From: Methanolobus zinderi
GTDB lineage: Archaea > Halobacteriota > Methanosarcinia > Methanosarcinales > Methanosarcinaceae
DNA length: 64,000 bases
Direction: 5' to 3'
Assembly (NCBI RefSeq): GCF_013388255.1
Contig: NZ_CP058215.1
Span: forward strand, 1,798,001 to 1,862,000
Part shown: positions 26,232-35,951 of the stretch, one piece after another
How the letters are laid out: each line of letters begins with the position of its first letter
Position numbering within the stretch: position 1 is the stretch's first letter
The notes under the pieces: generated by a model
Told to the model about the DNA's origin: nothing
The model's input: only the letters and a program-made list of their open reading frames with translations
Databases searched by the model: none
Position numbers and translations under genes: made by a program

Positions 26232-26267
26232 TCCTTAGTATTTATTCGAATAATAAAACTCCTTTTT

Positions 26268-26319
26268 GGTTGTTTTAACTGCAATATTGCTATATAAGGG
26301 TTTTACCCTTAAAACAACC
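26268..26319 (-). promoter_or_regulatory. Compound palindromic operator around the TATA box of the exporter operon
   Basis: Three nested palindromes lie 37-94 bases before the exporter gene. The outer arms are GGTTGTTTTAA (26268-26278) and its exact reverse complement TTAAAACAACC (26309-26319). Inside are GCAATATTGC (26281-26290) and TAAGGGT-TTT-ACCCTTA (26295-26311). TATATAA at 26291-26297 serves as TATA for minus-strand transcription, placing the start near 26266. A repressor binding here would block the TATA box. Since the operon encodes a TrmB protein and the half-site GTTGTTTTAA recurs at 26944-26953 before a second trmB gene, TrmB is the natural candidate. Confidence 0.6.
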
Positions 26320-26595
26320 TGCAAAAAGTGAAAAGTAAAGTATGGCGACAACTTGCTTTTTATGCTGCAGAACAGGTCTTCTTCAATCCCAAAAAGCTGA
26401 AGCTGACAAAGTCTGCTTTTTCCGAAACTATAAATAGGTTTAACAGTTTCCTGAATTTTTGCGCAATTAAGACAAACCTGACTATTTATCGTCATTTAAA
26501 GCATATAATAAGAAATCTGCTATATAACATTTCCTATTTCTGAAGAAGTTCTCTATTCAAATCTGAATTAAAGAAATCAAAATTAAGGAAAAAGG

Positions 26596-26624
26596 AGAGA
26601 CACCTACTGGAGGTGTCTCTTTTT
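26596..26624 (+). terminator. Strong orphan hairpin terminator, possible end of a small RNA
   Basis: AGAGACACCT-ACTGG-AGGTGTCTCT-TTTT is a perfect ten-pair stem with T tail on the plus strand. No plus-strand gene ends nearby. Upstream at 26428-26436 there is CTATAAATAG, a textbook archaeal TATA box, which would give a transcript of about 160 bases ending at this hairpin. This may be a small non-coding RNA between the divergent exporter operon and trmB2. No convincing ORF lies in the interval. Confidence 0.55.
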
Positions 26625-27003
26625 GGGGTGGTTGGATTGGTGGTACTGAATTCACGACAAGTTTTGCCGTGGGTACACGGTATGAGATTGGATTATTAAT
26701 ACATAAACCTTTCTATATATCGAAGTGTTTGAAATTATAAACTCGAGAGTGACTGGATATACTAGAACTAAACTCTCATACGGTGTGTAACGAGAGAGGA
26801 AACACCCTTGCCAATACAAAGAGAAAAAGTAAACTTAAAGATTTCACTCTGGAAAAAACTGGTAAAGAGTTGAACCACATGCATTAATAAATATTTTAAT
26901 CCATACAAAAAGCTACAAAACTTTTATTAAAAACCTCTGCTTAGTTGTTTTAAATTTGAAGACACAATAATGATAATAATACAATAATCAAGAGGGCAGA
27001 CAG
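26625..27003. promoter_or_regulatory. Intergenic region upstream of the second TrmB gene
   Basis: AT-rich DNA without a gene. It contains an inverted repeat with arms about 100 bases apart (ACACGGTATGAG at 26675-26686; CTCATACGGTGT at 26775-26786, one mismatch) and a small CCGTG-GGTA-CACGG hairpin at 26667-26680. At 26944-26953 GTTGTTTTAA repeats the operator half-site of the exporter operon. TATA candidates near 26885-26900 and ribosome site GAGGG at 26991-26995 belong to the next gene. Confidence 0.4.
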
Positions 27004-27864
27004 ATGGATAACGAGAGATTGCTCAGAGATCTTGGACTTACTAAATACGAGTCATCCGCTTACTCCACACTCATAAAAGAAGGAGTTACAGGTGCACAGG
27101 AGCTCTCACGCATATCAGGCATACCCGTGGGGAAGATATACGAGGTACTTTCAAACCTGAACAATATGGGACTTGTAGTGTTCCAGAGATCAAGACCCAG
27201 GAAATACAGAGCAATAAAACCGGAAGTTGCACTTGACAACCTCTACACCAGGAAAGAAGAGAATACGAAAAGCGAACTTGAAAGTTTCAAACTGAAGATA
27301 TCGGAGCTCAAGGACAGCTTTTCAGACAGCAATTATCCGGACCACACCGAGATCAAGTTCTGGTCAACACTTATCGGCGAGGAAGACATAGTCAAGAGTA
27401 TAAAGAACACGCTGGATGAAACCGAAAATGAGATCCTGCATGTCAAGTCCATGAAGACAAAAGAAGCTCTGCAGAACAAGACCAGACGCCACAAGGATCT
27501 GAATCCAAACATACTTCTTCCCCTTGTGACAGACGAGTTCATCCGGGCTGCAAAATCCGGGATTAAAATAAAGATGCTATTGCCTGCGGATTTTTTCATA
27601 ACCCACCTGAAGGAGAAATACACCCATATTGAGGATTCAAATGTGAGGAAAACAATTAAAGAGAATCTGGAAGTAAGAATCCTAGAATGTGACTATGATT
27701 TCGTGGTAATCGATGACAACGTGGTATACATACCTATCCCCGACCCGCTGAACCCGGACGGACTGCTCGGGGAAATGAAGATGTTTGACAAGGAATACGC
27801 TGAAAAACTTCGAAAGAAGTATGATGAGCTGTGGGCGAGGGGGAAGAGGACTGTACTGGAGTGA
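27004..27864 (+). CDS. TrmB-family transcriptional regulator (second copy)
   Basis: A 286-residue TrmB protein with an N-terminal winged helix (LLRDLGLTKYESSAYSTLIKEG; SGIPVGKIYEVLSNLNNMGLVVFQRSRPRKY). A long coiled-coil (about 80-110) follows, then an effector domain with NEILHVKSMKTKE, IKIKMLLPADFFI and VVIDDNVVYIPIPDPLNP. It is a paralogue of the regulator at 20818-21618. It is divergent from the exporter operon and shares an operator half-site with it, so the two TrmB proteins may regulate each other. The ligand is unknown. Confidence 0.85.
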   Translation: MDNERLLRDLGLTKYESSAYSTLIKEGVTGAQELSRISGIPVGKIYEVLSNLNNMGLVVFQRSRPRKYRAIKPEVALDNLYTRKEENTKSELESFKLKISELKDSFSDSNYPDHTEIKFWSTLIGEEDIVKSIKNTLDETENEILHVKSMKTKEALQNKTRRHKDLNPNILLPLVTDEFIRAAKSGIKIKMLLPADFFITHLKEKYTHIEDSNVRKTIKENLEVRILECDYDFVVIDDNVVYIPIPDPLNPDGLLGEMKMFDKEYAEKLRKKYDELWARGKRTVLE

Positions 27865-27995
27865 TTACAGCAGTCTCATGTGAGGAGGGGGCATGATTAT
27901 CCCGACTTTGCTCCGCCAGGATTTTTTGGGAGACGATGTATTATAAAATATATATGTTTGTGCTGTACGCAATAGAAAAAACAATAATTTAAAAA

Positions 27996-28799
27996 TCATA
28001 TGATGCCTAATTCATTTTTTATTGATTGATAACAGTTCTCAAATATCTCCTGATTACCGCTGATCTCAAATATACTGTATCCGAACAGCTTTGCATATTC
28101 TTCTACTTTTTCATCAAAGTCTTCTACGTAAGTAAGACCGGTGTTGACCTTTGCCACTCTTGAATATCCAGCAATGTCATTAACCATTTTCCACAGTCTT
28201 AAGGCTTCCTCTGGATTTGAATCAAAATCATAACCTGTCAGAGGGAATTCCTTCCATGAAGTAGCAAACATGGGTGTCAAAAAGAAAGCAGGCTCTTTAG
28301 TGCTTTCTGTTATTAATTTAAAGTAGTTTGCATAACCACCTACAGTTGCCGCAATGCAGTCATCGACGACTCTGCCAGTATTATCCTTGAGTATCCGTAT
28401 TACACAGCCATCACTTTCCATAGAGAAGTCTTTTTCTACGTCACCCAAAACATTGCCACAAAGACCATAGAAAAGAAGGATGCCGCTGGAAAATGTTATC
28501 ATTTCTCTCATATTTTGATAGACTTCAGATTTCAGTTTATCTAGCAGCATATGGAGTGCAACTTCCAGGAAGTTAACAACAATAGTCACTTTATTTTCAT
28601 CAGTATCTTCAAGTTTATTTGATATTTTATCAAGTGGCAAAATCTCATAATGAATATGCTGTTCATCAAGTTTTTCTGTAAACTCATAAATATTTTCATT
28701 TTCTACGATTAAAATGTTGTCAATATCAGAATCATTGCTTAAAAGCCAAACAAGTTCATCCTGAAGTATTTTACAACCCAGTATACTTAATACAGTCAT
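27996..28799 (-). CDS. DUF1638 protein, full length
   Basis: A 267-residue DUF1638 protein. It begins TVLSILGCKILQDE and contains SSGILLFYGLCGN, a central DDCIAATVGGYANYFK segment, PMFATSWKEFP and a C-terminal SIFEISGNQ region. The family is found mainly in methylotrophic methanogens, often near corrinoid methyltransferase systems, and is biochemically uncharacterised. ATG at 28799 follows GGAGGG; the GTG four codons upstream is part of that site. A shorter relative is at 3166-3708. It stands alone between a convergent TrmB gene and a divergent gene. Confidence 0.75.
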   Translation of the reverse strand: MTVLSILGCKILQDELVWLLSNDSDIDNILIVENENIYEFTEKLDEQHIHYEILPLDKISNKLEDTDENKVTIVVNFLEVALHMLLDKLKSEVYQNMREMITFSSGILLFYGLCGNVLGDVEKDFSMESDGCVIRILKDNTGRVVDDCIAATVGGYANYFKLITESTKEPAFFLTPMFATSWKEFPLTGYDFDSNPEEALRLWKMVNDIAGYSRVAKVNTGLTYVEDFDEKVEEYAKLFGYSIFEISGNQEIFENCYQSIKNELGII

Positions 28800-29167
28800 T
28801 TTTCCCTCCACTTAAAAGTATATGGATACAGAATATAAAAGTATAGGTTAGGTAAATGTGCATAATACATTCTTATAACCAAAAAACAAATCCAATCTTT
28901 ATTGATATGAAATTTTTATTGCTAACACAGATATCTATTCCGTGTAACATCAAGAAGCTCCCTCAAATCGCTTCTCACATCTCAAACCTTTCCCTAAAAT
29001 GAGAATTCAAGCTTAAAGGTTCATCAGAGTCAATGTTCAACTTCATGTAATGTAGAGAAAACTTAAAAATCCTATTTACTCCCAGCCAGAATAAAACATA
29101 CATAGAATATTTTGCCTAATGTGACATTTAGAAACATTAATATACAGAAATCCATTGACCTTTTATT
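28800..29167. other. Intergenic region without a recognisable gene
   Basis: A 368-base AT-rich gap between divergent genes. It should hold both promoters: TATA-like ATATAAAAGT near 28831-28840 for the DUF1638 gene (minus strand reading) and ACATTAATATACAG near 29134-29147 for the plus-strand gene. I see no ORF, strong hairpin or repeat. Confidence 0.5.
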
Positions 29168-29719
29168 ATGTATGGGGAAAGAGGGTTGAGTGACTTACCT
29201 GTTTTTGAAACTGTTCAGGAGATACTTTCGCACTATTCATGCCCGTCCACGTGTCCTGCGACCTGCTGTAAAATAGCAGATATCAATCTGGATGAAAAAG
29301 ATCTGGAAATATTAAGGCAGGCATCAAAATATAAGGCCGATAGGATCGAATCCTGGAATGAAGACGGCGAAGATCATTACAAAATCTCTCCCCCCTGTCC
29401 ATTTCTGGAATCAGACAAATGCAGCATATATGATCGCAGGCCAACCATGTGCCGCATGTTTCCGTTTAACTTCAGTAACATGCCGGATGTGTTACTTCTG
29501 TTTCCATGCGATATGGGAGCGAATATATTCGAAGACTATGTCGAGTATTCGAAAAATATACTAAACAGACCCCTTCCCGCAAAAACAATTGAAGCCTTTG
29601 AACAATCGCATTGTTCTTTTGGCATCAAGCTGAATAAGGGTTTATCCGTTCCTATGTTAGTTTTCAAAGTTTATGATTTAATGGCTTTTAAAGAATATCT
29701 CAGATCAGGATTGAAATAG
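29168..29719 (+). CDS. YkgJ-family cysteine-cluster protein
   Basis: A 183-residue member of the Zn/Fe-chelating cysteine cluster family (YkgJ/CxxCxxCC). Cysteines occur as CPSTCPATCCKI near the N terminus, then CPFLESDKCSIYDRRPTMCRMFPF in the middle, the hallmark block with C...YxxRPxxCRxFPF. A later CDMG and HCSFG add two more. The family binds a metal or Fe-S cluster, and its role is mostly unknown. ATG at 29168 lies about 25-30 bases past a TATA-like sequence, so the mRNA may be almost leaderless; a TTG at 29186 is the alternative. Confidence 0.8.
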   Translation: MYGERGLSDLPVFETVQEILSHYSCPSTCPATCCKIADINLDEKDLEILRQASKYKADRIESWNEDGEDHYKISPPCPFLESDKCSIYDRRPTMCRMFPFNFSNMPDVLLLFPCDMGANIFEDYVEYSKNILNRPLPAKTIEAFEQSHCSFGIKLNKGLSVPMLVFKVYDLMAFKEYLRSGLK

Positions 29720-29820
29720 AATCAACTAATAGAAAATATTATTCTTATCTGATAGCCCTTATCAGAATGGTACTTGGATTCTGAAACTCTACATAATTCT
29801 AAGAAAAAAAGAGAAACATG

Positions 29821-29850
29821 AAAAAATAGATGGCCTATCTACCGGCCATC
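29821..29850 (-). terminator. Terminator of clpB
   Basis: Read on the minus strand, GATGGCC-GGTAGATA-GGCCATC forms a seven-pair stem followed by TATTTTTT, 50 bases after the clpB stop codon. Confidence 0.7.
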
Positions 29851-29898
29851 CAATGTTCAGAGACTATTCTTACCGGTTTTGATCACTTTTTTTTGAGA

Positions 29899-32550
29899 TC
29901 ACTGTTCTTCTTCCGAGACGTCAACAAGGATATCCTTGCCGTTTGAGTCCACGGTCACAGTTGAACCCTCGGGGACCTCACCTGCAACTATGAGTTTGGC
30001 AATTCTTGTCTCGACCTCGTGCTGGATGACCCTGTTCAGAGGTCTGGCACCGAAGGTCTCACTGTATCCTGCCCTGCCCAAGTACTGCTTTGCAGCATCT
30101 GTGATCTCAAGGCGGATGCGCTTCTCCTTTAGCCTTGCTTCAAGATCCCTTACCTTAAGCTCGACGATCTGTGCAAGCTCCTCGGGCTTGAGGGCGTGGA
30201 AGAGAACAACCTCATCGATACGGTTGAGGAACTCAGGTCTGAAGTACTTACCAAGCTCCTCCATTGCCCTGATCTGGAGCTCCTGGTAGCTCATTTCTTT
30301 ACTCTCAGGCTCTGCGTATCCCTGCTCAGGACTGTATTCTTCCTCCTTTGTGAGCAGCTCTGTCAGATCACCTGCAAAGATGTTGGAGGTCATGATTATC
30401 AGGGTGTTCCTAAAGTCAACAGTACGTCCCTTGGAGTCTGTCAGCCTTCCGTCATCCAGTATCTGCAGCATGATGTTGAACACATCGGGATGGGCCTTTT
30501 CGATCTCATCGAAGAGTACCACTGAGTACGGCCTTCGGCGCACAGCTTCTGTGAGCTGGCCTCCTTCCTCATGACCGATATAACCCGGAGGTGCTCCTAT
30601 CATACGGGCAACGGTGTGCTTCTCCATATACTCGGACATGTCAATACGCACCATGTTGTCCGGGTCATCGAACAGTTCTGATGCAAGTGCTTTTACAAGC
30701 TCGGTCTTACCCACACCTGTGGGACCCAGGAAGATGAAACTGCCAATGGGTTTGCGTGGGTCCTTTATACCTGCATAGTTACGTATGACCGCATCCGCAA
30801 CTGATTCTACTGCCTCGTTCTGGCCGATGATATGCTCGTGCAGCTTCTCTGCAAAGTGTACCAGCTTCTCACGCTGGCCCTCCATAAGCCTTGTAACCGG
30901 GATGTGGGTCCATTCACTCACGACCTCTGCGACATCCTCCTCGCCTACCTCTTCGTTGAGAAGCATATCTGCCTGCACATCCTTGAGCCTCTCTTCCTCC
31001 TCCGCATATTCACGCTGGAGAGGAATTAGAGTTCCGTACTTGAGCCTTGATGCAAGCTCCAGGTTGTTGTCGTTCTCAGCAAGCTCGAGTTGCACCTTGG
31101 TCTCCTCGATCTGCTGTTTGAGCGAACCAAGTTTTGAGATTGTTTCCTTCTCGGTGCTCCACCTGGCCCTGAGTGCATCGGATTCCGCACGGATGTCCGC
31201 AAGTTCCTTTTCCAGGTTCTCGAGCCTTTCCTTGGAAGCTTCGTCCTTCTCCTTTTTCAGGGCTTCACGCTCAATCTCAAGCTGCATGATCTTACGGTCG
31301 GCCTCGTCGAGCTCGGCGGGCTTGCTGTCAATTGCAGTCCTCTTCTTTGCGGCAGCCTCGTCCACAAGGTCGATCGCCTTGTCAGGAAGGAACCTGTCAC
31401 TTATATAGCGGTCACTCATAACAGCAGCCGCAACAAGTGCCGAGTCCTTAAGGCGTACACCATGATGGACCTCATATTTCTCCTTCAATCCACGCAGTAT
31501 GGATATTGTATCCTCCACACCGGGCTCTTCAACGAAGACCGGCAGGAAACGGCGTTCAAGGGCTGCATCCTTCTCGATGTACTTGCGGTACTCGTCAACA
31601 GTTGTGGCACCGATACAGTGCAGCTCACCACGGGCTAGCATTGGTTTGAGCAGGTTTCCTGCATCCATTGCACCCTCGGTTGCACCTGCACCGACTATGG
31701 TGTGTATCTCGTCTATGAAGAGAATGATCTGACCTTCCGAATCGGCAACTTCCTTGAGTACGGCCTTAAGCCTTTCCTCAAACTCACCACGGAACTTGGC
31801 ACCTGCTACCAGTGCACCCATGTCCAGAGCAATGATCCTCTTATCCTTCATGGCCTCGGGAACGTCACGCTTTGCCACACGCTGAGCAAGCCCTTCCACA
31901 ATAGCAGTCTTACCCACACCTGCCTCACCTATGAGCACAGGATTGTTCTTTCTGCGTCGTGACAGGATCTCTATGGAGTGCCTGATCTCCTGGTCCCTGC
32001 CAATAACTGGATCAAGCTTACCCTGAGATGCCAGTTCTGTGAAATCTATACCGTATTTCTTGAGTGGTTCCATTGTTGCCTCCGGGTTTTCCGAGGTGAC
32101 TCTCCTGTTACCTCTTACCTGCTTCACAACATCTTCTAGCCTGTCCTTTGTTACGCCTTCGCCGGCAAGTATCCTGCTTCCTTCACAGCCTTTCTCACCG
32201 ACGATTGCAAGCAGGAGATGCTCTACGCTCACGTATTCGTCCTGCATCTTACCTGCTTCACGTGAAGCCGTATCCAGTACCCTGCGCATTGTCTGACTCA
32301 TGTAGACCTGCTCGCCACCGGGTCCTGACACCTGTGGAAGTCCTTCAAGATATGTTTCTACCTTCTGGGCCACCTTTTCCACAGGTACATCCATGTTCCG
32401 GAGCAGTGTCGGCACAAGTCCTCCGGTCTGCTCGAGCAATGCAAGGAGCAGATGTTCACAGTCGATCTGCTGGTTCATATACCTTGCAGCAATAGTTGTT
32501 GAGCCCTGTATTGCTTCCTGGGCTTTTTGTGTAAAACGATTAAGATCCAT
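29899..32550 (-). CDS. clpB: ATP-dependent disaggregase ClpB
   Basis: An 883-residue Hsp100 protein that pulls apart aggregated proteins together with Hsp70 or small heat shock proteins. In order: the N-terminal double Clp-N repeat ([10 protein letters not shown]...), AAA-1 with Walker [14 protein letters not shown] and Walker [11 protein letters not shown], the long coiled-coil M domain (about 410-540) that distinguishes ClpB from ClpA/C, and AAA-2 with [14 protein letters not shown] and [14 protein letters not shown]. The C-terminal D2-small domain ends in an acidic tail. It is a bacterial-type protein, rare in archaea but known in Methanosarcinales. It lies downstream of hsp20 on the same strand, separated by a terminator. 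Confidence 0.97.
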   Translation of the reverse strand: MDLNRFTQKAQEAIQGSTTIAARYMNQQIDCEHLLLALLEQTGGLVPTLLRNMDVPVEKVAQKVETYLEGLPQVSGPGGEQVYMSQTMRRVLDTASREAGKMQDEYVSVEHLLLAIVGEKGCEGSRILAGEGVTKDRLEDVVKQVRGNRRVTSENPEATMEPLKKYGIDFTELASQGKLDPVIGRDQEIRHSIEILSRRRKNNPVLIGEAGVGKTAIVEGLAQRVAKRDVPEAMKDKRIIALDMGALVAGAKFRGEFEERLKAVLKEVADSEGQIILFIDEIHTIVGAGATEGAMDAGNLLKPMLARGELHCIGATTVDEYRKYIEKDAALERRFLPVFVEEPGVEDTISILRGLKEKYEVHHGVRLKDSALVAAAVMSDRYISDRFLPDKAIDLVDEAAAKKRTAIDSKPAELDEADRKIMQLEIEREALKKEKDEASKERLENLEKELADIRAESDALRARWSTEKETISKLGSLKQQIEETKVQLELAENDNNLELASRLKYGTLIPLQREYAEEEERLKDVQADMLLNEEVGEEDVAEVVSEWTHIPVTRLMEGQREKLVHFAEKLHEHIIGQNEAVESVADAVIRNYAGIKDPRKPIGSFIFLGPTGVGKTELVKALASELFDDPDNMVRIDMSEYMEKHTVARMIGAPPGYIGHEEGGQLTEAVRRRPYSVVLFDEIEKAHPDVFNIMLQILDDGRLTDSKGRTVDFRNTLIIMTSNIFAGDLTELLTKEEEYSPEQGYAEPESKEMSYQELQIRAMEELGKYFRPEFLNRIDEVVLFHALKPEELAQIVELKVRDLEARLKEKRIRLEITDAAKQYLGRAGYSETFGARPLNRVIQHEVETRIAKLIVAGEVPEGSTVTVDSNGKDILVDVSEEEQ

Positions 32551-32744
32551 ATTCTAACCTACCATTATATAACGAAATTTTCCCCTCTATATTTTTAGTC
32601 TGTAAATGTTAAAGCCTTTTTGTTAATCCCAAATTGATGAAGTAGTTAAGTATGAAATGATGAAATTGAATTGTTAAGCATCTCAAATACTGATGTCTGT
32701 AAACCCCACCTCACGAGTGATAGATAAATAATCTATAAATCAAA

Positions 32745-32778
32745 GGACAGGCAGGCCTTCAAACCGACTGACCTGTCC
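32745..32778 (-). terminator. Hairpin terminator of hsp20
   Basis: Minus-strand GGACAGG-TCAGTCGG...CCTG-CCTGTCC forms a seven-pair outer stem, extendable by three pairs after a bulge, and is followed by TTTGATTTAT. It lies 41 bases past the hsp20 stop, so hsp20 and clpB are probably separate transcripts. The interval 32551-32744 should contain the clpB promoter; nothing else is evident there. Confidence 0.6.
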
Positions 32779-32819
32779 CTTATTTGCAATCGAATACCTT
32801 TCCCAAGAGCAAACGGGTA

Positions 32820-33281
32820 TTATTCGATCATTATCTTTTTCTTCTCTTCTATCTGAAGCTTCGGAAGTGTAATTTTCAGGACACCGTCTTCAAGCCGGGC
32901 TTTTGCTCCGTCGGATGTTACCCTTTCCGGAAGTGTGAGTGTTCTGGAGAACATGCTGTAGGTCCTTTCCCTGCGGGTATAACCTTCATCGCAATCCCCG
33001 GATTCCCTTTCGCATTTTGCGGATATGGTGATTATGTTATCCCTGACATCGATATCAACATCTTCCTTGTTGGCGCCCGGAAGATCGGTTGTCACCGATA
33101 TATTGTCGCCTTCATCCTTCACATCCACTAGTGGTGCCAGAACTCCACTTTCGGACCATTTGTCCCCGAAACTTATCTCTTTGAACATATCGTTTATCTG
33201 ATCTTGCATTTGCCTCATTTCGTCCAGAGGGTCCCATCTTGCTGCCCTCGCTGGCTGCCATCTTGTCAGTCCAAATCTCAT
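32820..33281 (-). CDS. Small heat shock protein, Hsp20 family
   Basis: A 153-residue alpha-crystallin protein that holds unfolded proteins until refolding. The N-terminal arm has WDPLDEMRQMQDQINDMF. The crystallin domain (about 45-140) includes LVDVKDEGDNISVTTDLPGA and a long acidic loop with Cys (SAKCERESGDCDEGY). The domain ends with the conserved LEDGVLKITLPK, and a terminal IMI gives the IxI anchor. GGGAGTGAT precedes the ATG. Part of a stress-gene group with clpB and groEL-groES. The two cysteines in the loop are uncommon in Hsp20 proteins and could be redox-responsive; this is a guess. Confidence 0.93.
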   Translation of the reverse strand: MRFGLTRWQPARAARWDPLDEMRQMQDQINDMFKEISFGDKWSESGVLAPLVDVKDEGDNISVTTDLPGANKEDVDIDVRDNIITISAKCERESGDCDEGYTRRERTYSMFSRTLTLPERVTSDGAKARLEDGVLKITLPKLQIEEKKKIMIE

Positions 33282-33423
33282 ATGATCACTCCCATTTTTT
33301 AATGGATTTTACAGGATGTCTGTTTTATTCGTCTGCGATACTGAGGGTCGGTATTGTTTGAATTCCGGATATGACTTCTGACAACACCTCCCTTTTTAGT
33401 AAATAAATGAAAAGGAAATGCGA

Positions 33424-35043
<1,620 letters not shown>

Positions 35044-35065
35044 TTATTGCAATTACCTGCTTATC

Positions 35066-35341
35066 TTACTCTTCCACCACAGCTAATACGTCCTTGAAAT
35101 CGATGAACAGGTGTTTTTCTCCTTCAACATCGACCTCATCGCTCCTGTAACCACCATATATTATGTGATCTCCGGCTTTAAGTGGAAGCGTTTTGCCATC
35201 TTCGAAGGTACCTACTCCTACTACGATACCTTCCTTCTTCTCTTCCTGGGCGGAGTCAGGGATAAATATACCACTTTCCGTGACCTCTGCCTTCTTGACA
35301 GCTTTTATTAACACTCTTTCTCCGATTGGCCTTATAATCAT
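35066..35341 (-). CDS. groS: Co-chaperonin GroES
   Basis: A 91-residue lid protein for GroEL. IRPIGERVLIKAVKKAE at the N terminus, then GIFIPDSAQEEKKEGIVVGVG with the mobile loop region, and GDHIIYGGYRSDEVDVEGEKHLFIDFKDVLAVVE match the family. The mobile loop is present but slightly shorter than in Escherichia coli. The start chosen is the second ATG (35341), nine bases after GAGG; the first ATG at 35350 abuts that site. First gene of groES-groEL, divergent from a winged-helix regulator. Confidence 0.94.
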   Translation of the reverse strand: MIIRPIGERVLIKAVKKAEVTESGIFIPDSAQEEKKEGIVVGVGTFEDGKTLPLKAGDHIIYGGYRSDEVDVEGEKHLFIDFKDVLAVVEE

Positions 35342-35404
35342 ACAAATCATCCTCTAGATATTTTCCGGCAAATCACCGGATCACAGACATCTATATCGTT
35401 AACC

Positions 35405-35511
35405 CAGTATATAAAACTTTTGCATAAAATACATAATTACTACTTTTTGTAGATATGATTTCGATAAAATGCAGAAACATTTATATGCTATATTGTAGAT
35501 AGAATAATAGC
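35405..35511. promoter_or_regulatory. Divergent promoter region between groES and the regulator gene
   Basis: For groES, minus-strand AGTTTTATATACT (35406-35418) is the TATA box. For the regulator, ATTTATATG (35479-35487) is the TATA box, and transcription should begin within a few bases of its ATG. A nine-base direct repeat TTGTAGATA occurs at 35447-35455 and 35493-35501, the second copy between the TATA and start codon of the regulator. CTAC-TTTTT-GTAG (35440-35452) is a small inverted repeat overlapping the first copy. These are candidate operators for the divergent regulator. Confidence 0.5.
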
Positions 35512-35922
35512 ATGGCACGGCAGATACTACTTATCAAACTGGAAAAGCCACGGGAGAAAAAACTCGAACAGGATATCCACTGGCTGTGCAACAGCTTTGG
35601 ATTATCATCAGGCAGAGATACGGAAAACCTTGCAACCAGGATCGTTATCGACCTGCTACAGCAGATTTCAGAGGATGAGGAAAGAGTTTCATCTGATAAG
35701 ATAGCAGACAGCCTCGAAATAACACCATCAAGGGTCAATCACCATGTACGCAATCTTATCAACGCAGGACTGCTATACAGGGAAAGAAGAAGACTCCACC
35801 TGCGAGGAGGAAGTCTCAAGGCTGCGGTCCAGGAAATGAGAAAGGATTCCGAGCGCATATTCGATGAGCTCGAAGAGATTGCCGAGGAGATCGACAACCA
35901 GGTGGGATTAAAGAACCGATAG
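35512..35922 (+). CDS. Winged-helix regulator divergent from groES, likely stress regulator
   Basis: A 136-residue DNA-binding protein. Residues about 45-105 form a winged helix (ATRIVIDLLQQISEDEERVSSDKIADSLEITPSRVNHHVRNLINAGLLYRERRRLHLRGG) similar to ArsR/MarR-like archaeal regulators. A C-terminal acidic helix (SERIFDELEEIAEEIDNQV) probably forms the dimer interface. The mRNA is likely leaderless (TATA at 35479-35487). Divergent placement from groES-groEL with shared repeats suggests control of the chaperonin operon and of itself, comparable to the heat-shock repressor Phr of Pyrococcus in role, though not identified as that protein. This role is inferred. Confidence 0.75.
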   Translation: MARQILLIKLEKPREKKLEQDIHWLCNSFGLSSGRDTENLATRIVIDLLQQISEDEERVSSDKIADSLEITPSRVNHHVRNLINAGLLYRERRRLHLRGGSLKAAVQEMRKDSERIFDELEEIAEEIDNQVGLKNR

Positions 35923-35951
35923 GCTCTGAAAATCAAAAGCTGATCAGAGTT

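Noticed and set aside
30785-31408. 207-codon Ser-rich plus-strand ORF opposite clpB
   Set aside because: It is the antisense of the ClpB coiled-coil region; Ser-rich shadows are typical opposite Glu/Leu-rich helices.
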